From: Tragulus kanchil
Taxonomy: Eukaryota > Chordata > Mammalia > Artiodactyla > Tragulidae
Direction of reading: 5' to 3'
Length of the DNA stretch: 64,000 nucleotides
NCBI GenBank assembly: GCA_022376925.1
Contig: JAIOJX010000002.1
Location: forward strand, 131,202,831-131,266,830
Below the pieces are notes generated by a model, which had not been told where the DNA came from, did not search any database, and was given only the letters and a program-made list of their open reading frames with translations. Shown piece after piece: positions 1-12,480 of this stretch (within the stretch, counting starts at the first letter, position 1; every line of letters starts with the position of its first letter). The position numbers and the translations under genes were made by a program.

Positions 1-643
1 TTGTAATTTTGATTTGTACCTCTCTAATAATGAGTGATGTTGAGCATCTTTTCATGTGTTTGTTGACCATCTGTATGTCTTCTTTGGAGAGATGTCAGTT
101 TAGGTCTTTTTTGCACTTGTTGTTTGTTTGGTTTTTGGTTGTATGAACTTCTTGTGTAATTTGGAAATTAATCTTTGCCAATTGTTTATTTGCTATTATT
201 TTCTCCCATTCTGAGGGTTATCTTTTCACCATGCTTATAGTTTGCTTTGCTGTACAAAAGATTTTAAATTTAATTAGGTCCCACTTGTTTGTTTTTGTTT
301 TTATTTCCATTACACTAAGAGCAGGCCATAGAAGATCTTGCTTTGATTTATGTCATCGAGTGTTCTGCCTATTATTATCCTCTTAGACTTTTATAGTTTC
401 TGGTCTTATATTTAGGTCTTTAATCCACTTCGAGCTCAACTCTGTGTATGATGTTACGAAGTGTTCTAATTTCATTCTTTTATGTGTCGCCATCCAGTTT
501 TCCGAACACCACTTACTGAAGAGACTGTTTCTGTCCCATTGTATCTTCTTGCCTCCTTTGTCAAAAATAACATACCCATAGTTACATGAGTTTATCTCTG
601 GGTTCTCTATCTTGTTCCATTGGCCTATATTTCTGTCTTTGTT

Positions 644-862
644 CTAGTACCATACTGTCTTGATGACTGTTGCCTTGTAGTATAGTCTGAAGTCAGGAAG
701 GTTGATTCCTCCAGCTCCATTCTTCTTTCTCAAGACTGCTTTGGCTATCCGAGGTCTTTTGTGCTTCCATATGAACTGTGATATCTTTTGTTCTTGTTCT
801 GTGAAAAATGCCATTGGTGATTTGGTAGGGATCACATTGAATCTGTAGGCTACATTTGGCAA
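644..862 (-). pseudogene. L1 ORF2 C-terminal fragment
   Basis: A 72-codon open stretch with the well-known mammalian L1 ORF2 segment, including [13 protein letters not shown] and [14 protein letters not shown]. It is a short remnant of the ORF2 protein (endonuclease-reverse transcriptase of the LINE) without catalytic motifs. It is repeated exactly at 1757-1975 by the first tandem duplication. Confidence 0.85.
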
Positions 863-1322
863 TAGTTAATTTTGTCAATTTTTTCTTTTATGTCTGATAG
901 TGCTTGCCTTATGTATTGCTCCTATGTTGAATACATAGGTATTTGTGTGGGTTGATTGCTTGATCATTATGTAATGTCTTTACATATTTCTTATAATACT
1001 CTTTATTTTATGTCTATTTTGTCTGATATGAGGATTGCTTCTCCAGCTTTCTTTTGATTTCCAGTTGCATGAATATATTTTTCCATACTATTACTTCCAG
1101 TCTAAAGGTGTCTTTAGTGCCGATATGGGTTTCTTATAAACAGTATACGTACAAATCTTGTTTTTGTATCCATTCAGGCAATCTGTGTCTTTTGCTTGGA
1201 GTATTTAATCCATTTACATTTAAAGTAAGTATTGATACATATGTTCCTATTCCATCTACTTAAGTGTTTGGGGTTTGTTTTATAGATTTTTTATTCTCTT
1301 ATGTTTTCTGACTATATAAGTC

Positions 1323-1630
1323 TTTTTTTTTTTTCTTTATTTTTGGGGGCGGGGTGGGGAAGGAGGGGGATGGGCGGGCCACTTCTATTGGTCTTTCATT
1401 TGTCTATTTTTCATCCGTCTTTGTTCTTTGGCTCCTGTGGGCCTCCCATCACAGTGGCCTCTGTTGTCACAGAGCGCTGGCTCTGGGCGGACGTGCCAGA
1501 GCTCCGGCTCGGTAATTGGACACATTGGTCCAGCCGCTCCACAGCACGTGGGATCTTCCCAGGCCAGGGATCGAAGCGGCGCCCCTTGCACTGCAAGGCG
1601 GTGTCCTTACCCACTGGACCACCAGGGCTC
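1323..1630 (-). mobile_element. tRNA-derived SINE with C-rich tail, copy cut at duplication join
   Basis: On the minus strand a tRNA-like head (ggtccagtgg..., B box like ggttcgatccc with changes) is followed by a body and a C-rich 3' extension, seen here as the G-rich tract at about 1345-1375. The left target-site copy tataagtc is at 1315-1322. The right end is cut at the join at 1631, so its target-site copy is missing here but present in the second copy. Confidence 0.85.
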
Positions 1631-1756
1631 GAAGAGACTGTTTCTGTCCCATTGTATCTTCTTGCCTCCTTTGTCAAAAATAACATACCCATAGTTACAT
1701 GAGTTTATCTCTGGGTTCTCTATCTTGTTCCATTGGCCTATATTTCTGTCTTTGTT

Positions 1757-1975
1757 CTAGTACCATACTGTCTTGATGACTGTTGCCTTGTAGTATAGTC
1801 TGAAGTCAGGAAGGTTGATTCCTCCAGCTCCATTCTTCTTTCTCAAGACTGCTTTGGCTATCCGAGGTCTTTTGTGCTTCCATATGAACTGTGATATCTT
1901 TTGTTCTTGTTCTGTGAAAAATGCCATTGGTGATTTGGTAGGGATCACATTGAATCTGTAGGCTACATTTGGCAA
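1757..1975 (-). pseudogene. L1 ORF2 C-terminal fragment, duplicated copy
   Basis: The same open stretch as 644-862, displaced by 1113 bases within the first tandem duplication. Confidence 0.8.
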
Positions 1976-2435
1976 TAGTTAATTTTGTCAATTTTTTCTT
2001 TTATGTCTGATAGTGCTTGCCTTATGTATTGCTCCTATGTTGAATACATAGGTATTTGTGTGGGTTGATTGCTTGATCATTATGTAATGTCTTTACATAT
2101 TTCTTATAATACTCTTTATTTTATGTCTATTTTGTCTGATATGAGGATTGCTTCTCCAGCTTTCTTTTGATTTCCAGTTGCATGAATATATTTTTCCATA
2201 CTATTACTTCCAGTCTAAAGGTGTCTTTAGTGCCGATATGGGTTTCTTATAAACAGTATACGTACAAATCTTGTTTTTGTATCCATTCAGGCAATCTGTG
2301 TCTTTTGCTTGGAGTATTTAATCCATTTACATTTAAAGTAAGTATTGATACATATGTTCCTATTCCATCTACTTAAGTGTTTGGGGTTTGTTTTATAGAT
2401 TTTTTATTCTCTTATGTTTTCTGACTATATAAGTC

Positions 2436-2752
2436 TTTTTTTTTTTTCTTTATTTTTTGGGGGGGGGCGGGGGGGGGAAGGAGGGGGATGGGCGGGCCAC
2501 TTCTATTGGTCTTTCATTTGTCTATTTTTCATCCGTCTTTGTTCTTTGGCTCCTGTGGGCCTCCCATCACAGTGGCCTCTGTTGTCACAGAGCGCTGGCT
2601 CTGGGCGGACGTGCCAGAGCTCCGGCTCGGTAATTGGACACATTGGTCCAGCCGCTCCACAGCACGTGGGATCTTCCCAGGCCAGGGATCGAAGCGGCGC
2701 CCCTTGCACTGCAAGGCGGTGTCCTTACCCACTGGACCACCAGGGGAAGCCC
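2436..2752 (-). mobile_element. Same SINE, duplicated copy with both target-site repeats
   Basis: Matches 1323-1630 with a longer G tract. Target-site copies tataagtc lie at 2428-2435 and 2753-2760, showing insertion into the L1. The homopolymer G lengths differ between the two copies, while the rest is essentially the same. Confidence 0.85.
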
Positions 2753-3019
2753 TATAAGTCCCTTTAACATTTGTTGTAAGGCTAGCTTGGTGGTACTAAA
2801 TTCTCTTAACTTTTGCTTGTCTGTAAAGCTTTTTGATTTCTCCATCAATTTTGAATGAGATCCTTGATGGGAAGAGTATTCTTGGTTGTAGATTTTTCCC
2901 ATTCAGTACTTTAAATATGTTCTGCCATTCCCTTCAGACCTGCAGAGCTTCTGCAGAAAGATTAGCTGTTGAACATATGGGATTTTCCTTATGTGTAACT
3001 TGTTGATTTTCCCTTGTTG

Positions 3020-5190
3020 CTTTTAATAATCGTTTTTTGTGTTTAATGTTTGTTAGCTTAATTGCCTTTTGTTTTAACATGTTACTCCTAGGGTTTATTC
3101 TGTATGGCACTCTTTGTGCTTATTGGACTTGACTGAGTATTTCCTTTCCCATACTAGGGAAGCTTTCAACTATAATTTCTTCAAAATTTTCTCAGACACT
3201 TTCTTTTTCTCTTCTTCTTCTGGGACCCCTATAATTTGTTGGTGAGTTTGATATTATCCCAGAGGTCTCTGAGACTATCCTCAGTTCTTTTCATTTTTTG
3301 TACTTCATTTTGTTATTCAGCAGTTATCTCCACCATTCTGTCTTTCAGCTCTTATACCTGTTCTTCTGCCTCAGATACTCTACTATTGATTCCTTCTAGA
3401 GTTTTTTTTTTTAATTCAGTGTTTGGGCATTTGTCTCTATCTTATTTCTTGTATGTCTTTGTTCAATGTGTTAGTTGATTCTTGCATTTTCTCCATTCTA
3501 TTTTCAAGGTTTTAGGTCATATTTACTATCATTTTTCTGAATTATCTTTCAGATAGTTTGTCTAATTCCTCTTCATTTATTTGGGCTTGTGTGTTTCTAG
3601 ATTGTTCCTTCATTTGTACAGTATTTCTCTGACTTTTCATTATTATTATTAATGTTTTAACTTATTGTGTTTGAGATCTTCTTTTTCAAAGCTTTGAGGT
3701 GAATTCTTTCTTGCTTTGGTCCAGTGGTTTTTGTAAGCTTCATGTAGGGTGTGGTAGGAAGTGAGTTTTTCTTTATTTCTTTCTTTATTCCCTCTGATGG
3801 GCAGGCCTTAGGAAGTAATCCTGTCTGCTGATGATTGGGTTTGTTTTTTTTGTCTTGTTTTTGGTTAGGATGAAGCTTCTTGCCCAGAGTGCTACTGATG
3901 CTTTGGTGATTCTGGGTCTTGTAATATACAAGAGCTTGTCTTTGTGGGAGTTCTCACTGTTTAATACTCTCTAGTGTTTGGAGTTCTCTGGTAGCATAGG
4001 GTCTTGAGTCAGTGCTCCCACTCCAAAGTTCTAAGGTTTGATCTCTGGCCGTGGAATGGAGATTTGATGTCTGGTTTTCACTAAATGATATTAAAACAGG
4101 TATACTTTTAATAATCGTTTTTTGTGTTTAATGTTTGTTAGCTTAATTGCCTTTTGTTTTAACATGTTACTCCTAGGGTTTATTCTGTATGGCACTCTTT
4201 GTGCTTATTGGACTTGACTGAGTATTTCCTTTCCCATACTAGGGAAGCTTTCAACTATAATTTCTTCAAAATTTTCTCAGACACTTTCTTTTTCTCTTCT
4301 TCTTCTGGGACCCCTATAATTTGTTGGTGAGTTTGATATTATCCCAGAGGTCTCTGAGACTATCCTCAGTTCTTTTCATTTTTTGTACTTCATTTTGTTA
4401 TTCAGCAGTTATCTCCACCATTCTGTCTTTCAGCTCTTATACCTGTTCTTCTGCCTCAGATACTCTACTATTGATTCCTTCTAGAGTTTTTTTTTTTAAT
4501 TCAGTGTTTGGGCATTTGTCTCTATCTTATTTCTTGTATGTCTTTGTTCAATGTGTTAGTTGATTCTTGCATTTTCTCCATTCTATTTTCAAGGTTTTAG
4601 GTCATATTTACTATCTTTTTTCTGAATTATCTTTCAGATAGTTTGTCTAATTCCTCTTCATTTATTTGGGCTTGTGTGTTTCTAGATTGTTCCTTCATTT
4701 GTACAGTATTTCTCTGACTTTTCATTATTATTATTAATGTTTTAACTTATTGTGTTTGAGATCTTCTTTTTCAAAGCTTTGAGGTGAATTCTTTCTTGCT
4801 TTGGTCCAGTGGTTTTTGTAAGCTTCATGTAGGGTGTGGTAGGAAGTGAGTTTTTCTTTATTTCTTTCTTTATTCCCTCTGATGGGCAGGCCTTAGGAAG
4901 TAATCCTGTCTGCTGATGATTGGGTTTGTTTTTTTTGTCTTGTTTTTGGTTAGGATGAAGCTTCTTGCCCAGAGTGCTACTGATGCTTTGGTGATTCTGG
5001 GTCTTGTAATATACAAGAGCTTGTCTTTGTGGGAGTTCTCACTGTTTAATACTCTCTAGTGTTTGGAGTTCTCTGGTAGCATAGGGTCTTGGAGTCAGTG
5101 CTCCCACTCCAAAGTTCTAAGGTTTGATCTCTGGCCGTGGAATGGAGATTTGATGTCTGGTTTTCACTAAATGATATTAAAACAGGTATA
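3020..5190. repeat. Tandem duplication 2: 3020-4104 repeated from 4105 (offset 1085-1086)
   Basis: Both copies carry the same L1 ORF1-region sequence, with single-base differences such as ttgagtcag against ttggagtcag. The true continuation resumes after 5190. Confidence 0.95.
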
Positions 5191-7301
5191 CACAAATGTG
5201 GAACAAAAGGCACACCCTGGACAGATGTCAGTCATAAAATCAGGCAAATACTATCTAACATAATGGAATATACTCACACACCTATACTTCCATAACAGAA
5301 CCCAAACAGTCCAAAAAAATAAAGTACATTAAAATAAAGTACATTAGATTGATCTGACAAACAAACGAAACCAAAAATGATATCCACCAGTTAAGAACCA
5401 AACTAACTAAAACCACAAATTGGAAAAAAAAAACTAGAGCAATACCCAGTGGAGGAAAAAGCCATGAAAGTCAAAGAAACTAACAAATATGATGAGGCAA
5501 AATGGAAGAGAAAGGATATATGGAGAAGAAAGGATAGTAATGTGGAATTAAATAGAGGTAGATACAGAAGGTTTGTATAAAATTTTAGTGCAACAGGAAA
5601 AGAACAATAGAGAAAGTTATCAAAGGAATAGTTTTGGAAGTAATAATAATAGATATAAAAATTTAGCAATTAAAATAAGAGAGAATATAGAAAAACAAAA
5701 CAAAAACATCACAGCACCACAAAATGCCAATGCAGAAGAAGTATATAACCAAAGTAAAAAGTGTGATTAAAAAAATCTTAAAATCTTGACTACATGTAAT
5801 AGTACTAATAAAATTGACATCTATAACAGCGTGTGTGTGAGAGGGGAACAAAAACTCCAAAGAACTGCAAAAGGCCAATGTAGAAGAAAAAGTATAAGAC
5901 TGTGATTAAAAGCATGCTTATAAAAAAGAAATATTAAAAGCTTAAATGTATTTTATAGTACTAATAAAATTGACAAGTATAACAGCAGCAGAAGAAAAAA
6001 AGGGAATGGGAATCCAGAAGCAACTCCAGAATAAGTTAAAATGTAAAAATGATACTTGTTTTTTTGAGTCTCTGCTGTAAAAGTCCTTCCCTTGCTGTGG
6101 TGACAGTCTACCTTGCCTGCCTAGGATGCCCTCCACTACTGGATTGGTCTCAGGACCCACTGAGGGACGGTAATATACAAGGGGTTTTGAGATTTTTGGA
6201 TTCTGGTAGCATAGGGTCTTGAGTCAGTGCTCCCACTCCAAAGTTCTAAGGTTTGATCTCTGGCCGTGGAATGGAGATTTGATGTCTGGTTTTCACTAAA
6301 TGATATTAAAACAGGTATACACAAATGTGGAACAAAAGGCACACCCTGGACAGATGTCAGTCATAAAATCAGGCAAATACTATCTAACATAATGGAATAT
6401 ACTCACACACCTATACTTCCATAACAGAACCCAAACAGTCCAAAAAAATAAAGTACATTAAAATAAAGTACATTAGATTGATCTGACAAACAAACGAAAC
6501 CAAAAATGATATCCACCAGTTAAGAACCAAACTAACTAAAACCACAAATTGGAAAAAAAAAACTAGAGCAATACCCAGTGGAGGAAAAAGCCATGAAAGT
6601 CAAAGAAACTAACAAATATGATGAGGCAAAATGGAAGAGAAAGGATATATGGAGAAGAAAGGATAGTAATGTGGAATTAAATAGAGGTAGATACAGAAGG
6701 TTTGTATAAAATTTTAGTGCAACAGGAAAAGAACAATAGAGAAAGTTATCAAAGGAATAGTTTTGGAAGTAATAATAATAGATATAAAAATTTAGCAATT
6801 AAAATAAGAGAGAATATAGAAAAACAAAACAAAAACATCACAGCACCACAAAATGCCAATGCAGAAGAAGTATATAACCAAAGTAAAAAGTGTGATTAAA
6901 AAAATCTTAAAATCTTGACTACATGTAATAGTACTAATAAAATTGACATCTATAACAGCGTGTGTGTGAGAGGGGAACAAAAACTCCAAAGAACTGCAAA
7001 AGGCCAATGTAGAAGAAAAAGTATAAGACTGTGATTAAAAGCATGCTTATAAAAAAGAAATATTAAAAGCTTAAATGTATTTTATAGTACTAATAAAATT
7101 GACAAGTATAACAGCAGCAGAAGAAAAAAAGGGAATGGGAATCCAGAAGCAACTCCAGAATAAGTTAAAATGTAAAAATGATACTTGTTTTTTTGAGTCT
7201 CTGCTGTAAAAGTCCTTCCCTTGCTGTGAGTGACAGTCTACCTTGCCTGCCTAGGATGCCCTCCACTACTGGATTGGTCTCAGGACCCACTGAGGGGACG
7301 G
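5072..7301. repeat. Tandem duplication 3: 5072-6170 repeated from 6202 (offset 1129-1130)
   Basis: About 31 bases at 6171-6201 at the join are absent from the second copy and look like a corrupted version of sequence upstream of 5072 (gtaatatacaag ... ttctggtagc). It overlaps duplication 2, so about 120 bases occur three times. Confidence 0.95.
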
Positions 7302-8612
7302 ATCAGACTCTAATCTGGCCCTACTCCTGTGTGTTCTTGCCTCCAATGTCCATAGCTGTCAGAACTAGTGTGTTTTCCTTTGTCAGAACTGTAATTGTCC
7401 TTTTTATATTCCATAACCACAGAGTCTGCCTAGTTAATTATGTGGTTTTAATCTGCAGTTTATACAGCTGGTGGGAAGGTTTTATGTCCTCTTCCTGAGC
7501 CACTGTGTCCCCAGATTTCAAATGTGGTTTTATATTCACCTCTGCGTGTGGGTCATCAACCAGGGTTTGGTCCTGAGGCTGCCCTAGAGGACTTGGATCT
7601 GTTCTAGTGAGGGCCAGGTGTGGAGGTGGCATAGCTGCTTAAGTTGCAGGGGTCTTGGCAGAAACCAGTATTCAGGGTAGCCACCTGCTAGGGTAGGGAA
7701 CTGTGGTTCTCTATAAGGGAGCTTTCTGACCTATAGAGTTCCCAGGACAGAGAAGCCTGGCAGGCCACAATCCAAAGAACTGCAAAGAGTCTCACATGAG
7801 CGGTGCCTCTTCCTGTGTAGATGCAGGACTTTTTCTAGACTCTGGCAGCTCTGTGCCAGTGGAGATAGGATATGAAGGGCATGCAGTTTCTTGGATCTCA
7901 GGGACCCTGGCAGTGCTGGTTACACAACCGTATGGCTGTTATTGTCACAGTGGATATGATGCAATTAGGGCTTTTTCTAGCCTGTGGAAGCTCTGCCCCA
8001 GTGAGGAGTGAGCATGCAAAAGGTGCAGTGGCTTGGGTCACAGAGACACAGACTGCCTCAACCTCAGGAGCTATGGCCCTATCAGGCCTCTGGCAGCTGG
8101 TGATCAGAAGCCCTCTTTTTTCTGTATTTCTGTAAGTCTGGCTAGTGGAGACCTCCTTCAAGAAGACATAAGCCACAAGTCCCACTTCCCAGGACTGCGG
8201 CAGGCCACTGCTGATCCGTGCCTCTGTAGGACACACTCAGGAGACACTCAGACCCTCAAAGGTAGAGGTCTGGCTCATTCTTTCCTGGAAGTTGCTGCTC
8301 CTTTCCTTAGGCTTTGATATGCATAAGGCTTTGTTTGTGCCCTCCTAGCATCTCTGGCAGGTATAACGTCTGATGTTAAAAATGCAATTGCACCCTTCCT
8401 ACCATCTTGTTGTGGCTTCTCCTTTGCTCTTAGATGTGGGATATCTTTTTTGGGGGTGTGATCTAACATACTACTGTTGACGGTTTTATAGCAGCTAGTT
8501 GCAATTTTGGTGTTTTTGCAGGAGAAGATGAGTGTAAGTCCTTCTACTCCAACATCTTGGTACCCCCTCTATACTCCTTTTGAAAATATAAAAATGTACA
8601 TATACTAATTTT

Positions 8613-8613
8613 G

Positions 8614-8657
<44 letters not shown>
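8613..8657. repeat. Microsatellite (CT)n(AT)n, first copy
   Basis: About 25 bases of CT followed by about 19 of AT, just beyond the L1 5' end. Confidence 0.95.
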
Positions 8658-8734
8658 AAAGAAGCTTAAAATATGTGTATTCCACATCTGAAATTTTGTT
8701 TGTTATGGATATAATATAGGTGGAATTGTGTTAA

Positions 8735-8877
8735 TCACAACACTGTGTTAGTCACTTAGTCATGTCCAACTCTTTGTGACCCTATGAACAAAAGCCCATC
8801 AGGCTCCGCTACCCATGAGATTTCCTAGATGAGAATATTAGAGTGAATTGTCATTTCCTTCTCCATGGATCACATCA
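8735..8877 (-). mobile_element. Bov-A-type SINE/BovB 3' fragment
   Basis: gttagtcacttagtcatgtc and ctctttgtgacc, then a diverged ccatgagatttcc...ttccttctccatgga, are the reverse complement of the Bov-A/BovA2 repeat of ruminants. It is repeated at about 9864-10006 by duplication 4. Confidence 0.85.
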
Positions 8878-9741
8878 TTGCTTTAGATATAATAAAGCAA
8901 TCTAAATAACTGCAAAGAGTCTCACATGAGCGGTGCCTCTTCCTGTGTAGATGCAGGACTTTTCTAGACTCTGGCAGCTCTGTGCCAGTGGAGATAGGAT
9001 ATGAAGGGCATGCAGTTTCTTGGATCTCAGGGACCCTGGCAGTGCTGGTTACACAACCGTATGGCTGTTATTGTCACAGTGGATATGATGCAATTAGGGC
9101 TTTTTCTAGCCTGTGGAAGCTCTGCCCCAGTGAGGAGTGAGCATGCAAAAGGTGCAGTGGCTTGGGTCACAGAGACACAGACTGCCTCAACCTCAGGAGC
9201 TATGGCCCTATCAGGCCTCTGGCAGCTGGTGATCAGAAGCCCTCTTTTTTCTGTATTTCTGTAAGTCTGGCTAGTGGAGACCTCCTTCAAGAAGACATAA
9301 GCCACAAGTCCCACTTCCCAGGACTGCGGCAGGCCACTGCTGATCCGTGCCTCTGTAGGACACACTCAGGAGACACTCAGACCCTCAAAGGTAGAGGTCT
9401 GGCTCATTCTTTCCTGGAAGTTGCTGCTCCTTTCCTTAGGCTTTGATATGCATAAGGCTTTGTTTGTGCCCTCCTAGCATCTCTGGCAGGTATAACGTCT
9501 GATGTTAAAAATGCAATTGCACCCTTCCTACCATCTTGTTGTGGCTTCTCCTTTGCTCTTAGATGTGGGATATCTTTTTTGGGGGTGTGATCTAACATAC
9601 TACTGTTGACGGTTTTATAGCAGCTAGTTGCAATTTTGGTGTTTTTGCAGGAGAAGATGAGTGTAAGTCCTTCTACTCCAACATCTTGGTACCCCCTCTA
9701 TACTCCTTTTGAAAATATAAAAATGTACATATACTAATTTT

Positions 9742-9742
9742 G

Positions 9743-9786
<44 letters not shown>
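9742..9786. repeat. Microsatellite (CT)n(AT)n, duplicated copy
   Basis: The same locus as 8613, with one CT unit fewer and one AT unit more. The copies therefore came from different molecules or differently corrected consensus. Confidence 0.9.
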
Positions 9787-9863
9787 AAAGAAGCTTAAAA
9801 TATGTGTATTCCACATCTGAAATTTTGTTTGTTATGGATATAATATAGGTGGAATTGTGTTAA

Positions 9864-10006
9864 TCACAACACTGTGTTAGTCACTTAGTCATGTCCAACT
9901 CTTTGTGACCCTATGAACAAAAGCCCATCAGGCTCCGCTACCCATGAGATTTCCTAGATGAGAATATTAGAGTGAATTGTCATTTCCTTCTCCATGGATC
10001 ACATCA
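9864..10006 (-). mobile_element. Bov-A-type fragment, duplicated copy
   Basis: The same as 8735-8877, displaced by 1129 bases. Confidence 0.85.
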
Positions 10007-10043
10007 TTGCTTTAGATAATAAAAACTAAAGCAATCTAAATAA

Positions 10044-11086
10044 TGATCAATGAGTCATGGTGCATCTGAATGAAATAAAATTCAGTCAATAGTGGACCTA
10101 TGTATATAGATAGTAAAATAAAAATATTTACTAATTTAAAAATAAAAGCAATTTGTAAAACAATATTTGCAGTATTATATCATCCTGTTTATTTTATTGT
10201 ATATGTGTGTGTGTATTCATGCTTTGTGCATATGTAGATATAGAAAAGTGTCATTTGGGCACACCTGAGTAATGTGATCTTGAGTATTTATTCTTTTGGT
10301 TTACTTATTTTAAAACCCTTTCCCACTGAATATGCTTTACAAGTTCATAAAAGTCATAAAAACCTATTAAGGAAGTTAGAAACAAAAGTCAAGGGAAAGT
10401 CCACATTTGTCTTCAATGGAATCAATTACTGTAATATTGTAATGACCAGACATTGCACATACTATCTTTAACTAATACAATACTGTAAGTCAATGATGTT
10501 TCATTATAGAAAAAGCAGGGTTTCATAACCCTGAAAGAAATGCTCCATGCTTATTTTGTGTTCCTGTTAAAAGAAAAGTTAAAAAGTCTCATTAGCTCAT
10601 TGTTTGCACATTGGTTTAGAAAGAAAAATCCATCTTTACAAATTATGAAATTTTCATCAAAGGTTACAGAACTCCCACAGGTAGACTTAAACTTTATAAT
10701 TCCCCATTGTGCAATAATTTCTATTATTCTGTTTAGTATTTCCCCTCTTAAATTAAATTTAAATAAATATGTCTATTTCTTCCATGGGGTTGAGAGCCCC
10801 GGGTGGACAAAATAGCTCTGGGTACATTTGCTTTGTAAATTATTCCAAATATCTAGATTGCTCAGAGCAGAAAATAGAATGAACATATTATTTTTTTCTG
10901 AAATAAGCTTAGAAACATTTTTAAAAGAAAACTGCTTAATGTTATCAATATTATTTCCCTCCAGCTGCCAGGTTTTTTTTTTTTTTTTTTTCAAATTTTT
11001 CCTCAATTTGTGAAGGTCTTATGATGGACTAGGGATTTAGACACCACAATTCTGGTTAAAATAATTTTCTTTTTATATGTGTGTAG
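10044..11086 (+). other. Intron upstream of exon E1
   Basis: AT-rich, with no recognisable repeat or coding signal. A poly-T run at about 10973-10991 lies roughly 100 bases before the E1 acceptor. The part from 10367 is repeated after 11621. Confidence 0.6.
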
Positions 11087-11240
11087 GGTCTGTGGATCAG
11101 ACAATCCGGCTTTCCAGTCCCTAATGGATGAAGATGAAAGTGAAGATACAAATGAAAATATGAATGTCCCTAGAAATTTTGAGAAAGGATATTCTTCCTC
11201 CACCTTGGGTGAACACTCTAATATTACATTTAATACTGGG
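11087..11240 (+). CDS. ABCA3-like exon E1 (first copy): linker before second membrane domain
   Basis: Acceptor after a T-rich tract ending tgtgtag; donor gtgagc. The first base completes a split codon, then about 51 codons follow ending in Asn-Thr-Gly at phase 0. The residues are acidic and hydrophilic (an Asp/Glu-rich run followed by Asn/Ser), which suits the cytoplasmic linker between the first ATP-binding domain and the second membrane domain. The terminal NTG aligns with the ABCA3 NTG just before its LALHCQQF segment. The exon is 154 bases, not a multiple of three, so including both copies of it would break the frame. No stop or frameshift is seen in this copy. Confidence 0.85.
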
Positions 11241-12326
11241 GTGAGCAACTTCACTAAGAATATAATATTTGTAAGTTCATGTGGGATAAAAGATATAATA
11301 TTTCATTTTAATATTTGAATTAAAAGTAGAACTTAAAGTTCTTACTCAAAGAAGTCCAGGTAAAGAGTTGTGGGTAAAACAATCCAATTAATTTTTTAAT
11401 TCAAAATTAGAATATGACAGTAGAAATTAGATTTACTCTTCCCATTATTATTCCACAGTCACTTACAACTGTTTTTAAAATTGTTAGTTCATTCAGAGTT
11501 GAGAAGCAGTCTTATAAAATTATCACTATTCATGTACATAAACACATATAGATTTATGAATTGAATTGGTGTTTCCTAGTGAATGACTCCTTCTTACTGT
11601 GAGTACACATAAAGTAAAAATTAAGGAAGTTAGAAACAAAGTCGGTCATTTGCTTCAATGGAATCAATTACTGTAATATTGTAATGACCAGACATTGCAC
11701 ATACTATCTTTAACTAATACAATACTGTAAGTCAATGATGTTTCATTATAGAAAAAGCAGGGTTTCATAACCCTGAAAGAAATGCTCCATGCTTATTTTG
11801 TGTTCCTGTTAAAAGAAAAGTTAAAAAGTCTCATTAGCTCATTGTTTGCACATTGGTTTAGAAAGAAAAATCCATCTTTACAAATTATGAAATTTTCATC
11901 AAAGGTTACAGAACTCCCACAGGTAGACTTAAACTTTATAATTCCCCATTGTGCAATAATTTCTATTATTCTGTTTAGTATTTCCCCTCTTAAATTAAAT
12001 TTAAATAAATATGTCTATTTCTTCCATGGGGTTGAGAGCCCCGGGTGGACAAAATAGCTCTGGGTACATTTGCTTTGTAAATTATTCCAAATATCTAGAT
12101 TGCTCAGAGCAGAAAATAGAATGAACATATTATTTTTTTCTGAAATAAGCTTAGAAACATTTTTAAAAGAAAACTGCTTAATGTTATAATTATTATTCTC
12201 TTGCAGCTGCCAGGTTTTTTTTTTTTTTTTTCAAATTTTTCCTCAATTTGTGAAGGTCTTATGATGGACTAGGGATTTAGACACCACAATTCTGGTTAAA
12301 ATAATTTTCTTTTTATATGTGTGTAG

Positions 12327-12480
12327 GGTCTGTGGATCAGACAATCCGGCTTTCCAGTCCCTAATGGATGAAGATGAAAGTGAAGATACAAATGAAAATA
12401 TGAATGTCCCTAGAAATTTTGAGAAAGGATATTCTTCCTCCACCTTGGGTGAACACTCTAATATTACATTTAATACTGGG
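12327..12480 (+). CDS. ABCA3-like exon E1 (second, duplicated copy)
   Basis: Apparently identical to the exon at 11087-11240, displaced by 1240 bases inside a tandem duplication that also copies flanking intron. Splice sites and reading frame are the same. Only one copy can belong to the real transcript, because a second 154-base exon would shift the frame. I infer that it is an assembly duplicate and not an alternative exon. Confidence 0.8.

Larger units (their letters stand above)
518..2744. repeat. Tandem duplication 1: 518-1630 repeated from 1631 (offset 1113)
   Basis: The two copies are nearly identical. The join falls inside the SINE end (ccaccaggg) and the second copy restarts in L1 sequence at gaagagactg. 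The G-tract length differs between copies. Confidence 0.95.
1..8570 (-). mobile_element. L1 LINE, minus strand, old and internally deleted, with 5' end
   Basis: Read on the minus strand, the window begins inside the ORF2 3' half (the left edge is cut off), passes through ORF2 and ORF1-like sequence, then a long 5' region. It ends at about 8563-8570 with a recognisable L1 5' terminus (caagatgttggagtagaagg on the minus strand). The jump near 862-885 from the ORF2 C-terminal part to a more upstream part indicates an internal deletion. A SINE interrupts it at 1323, and three tandem duplications (offsets 1113, 1086 and 1130) inflate its length. Frames are broken, so it is not an active element. 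Confidence 0.85.
7778..10043. repeat. Tandem duplication 4: 7778-8907 repeated from 8908 (offset 1129-1130)
   Basis: Copies the L1 5' region, the adjacent microsatellite and a Bov-A fragment. The microsatellite lengths differ between copies. The ends differ slightly around tttagatataataaag against tttagataataaaaactaaag. Confidence 0.95.

Noticed and set aside
1301..1702. Open frame of 133 codons and overlapping frames on both strands
   Set aside because: It lies in a SINE plus L1 and crosses a duplication join; similar frames recur in every copy of the SINE. Not a gene.
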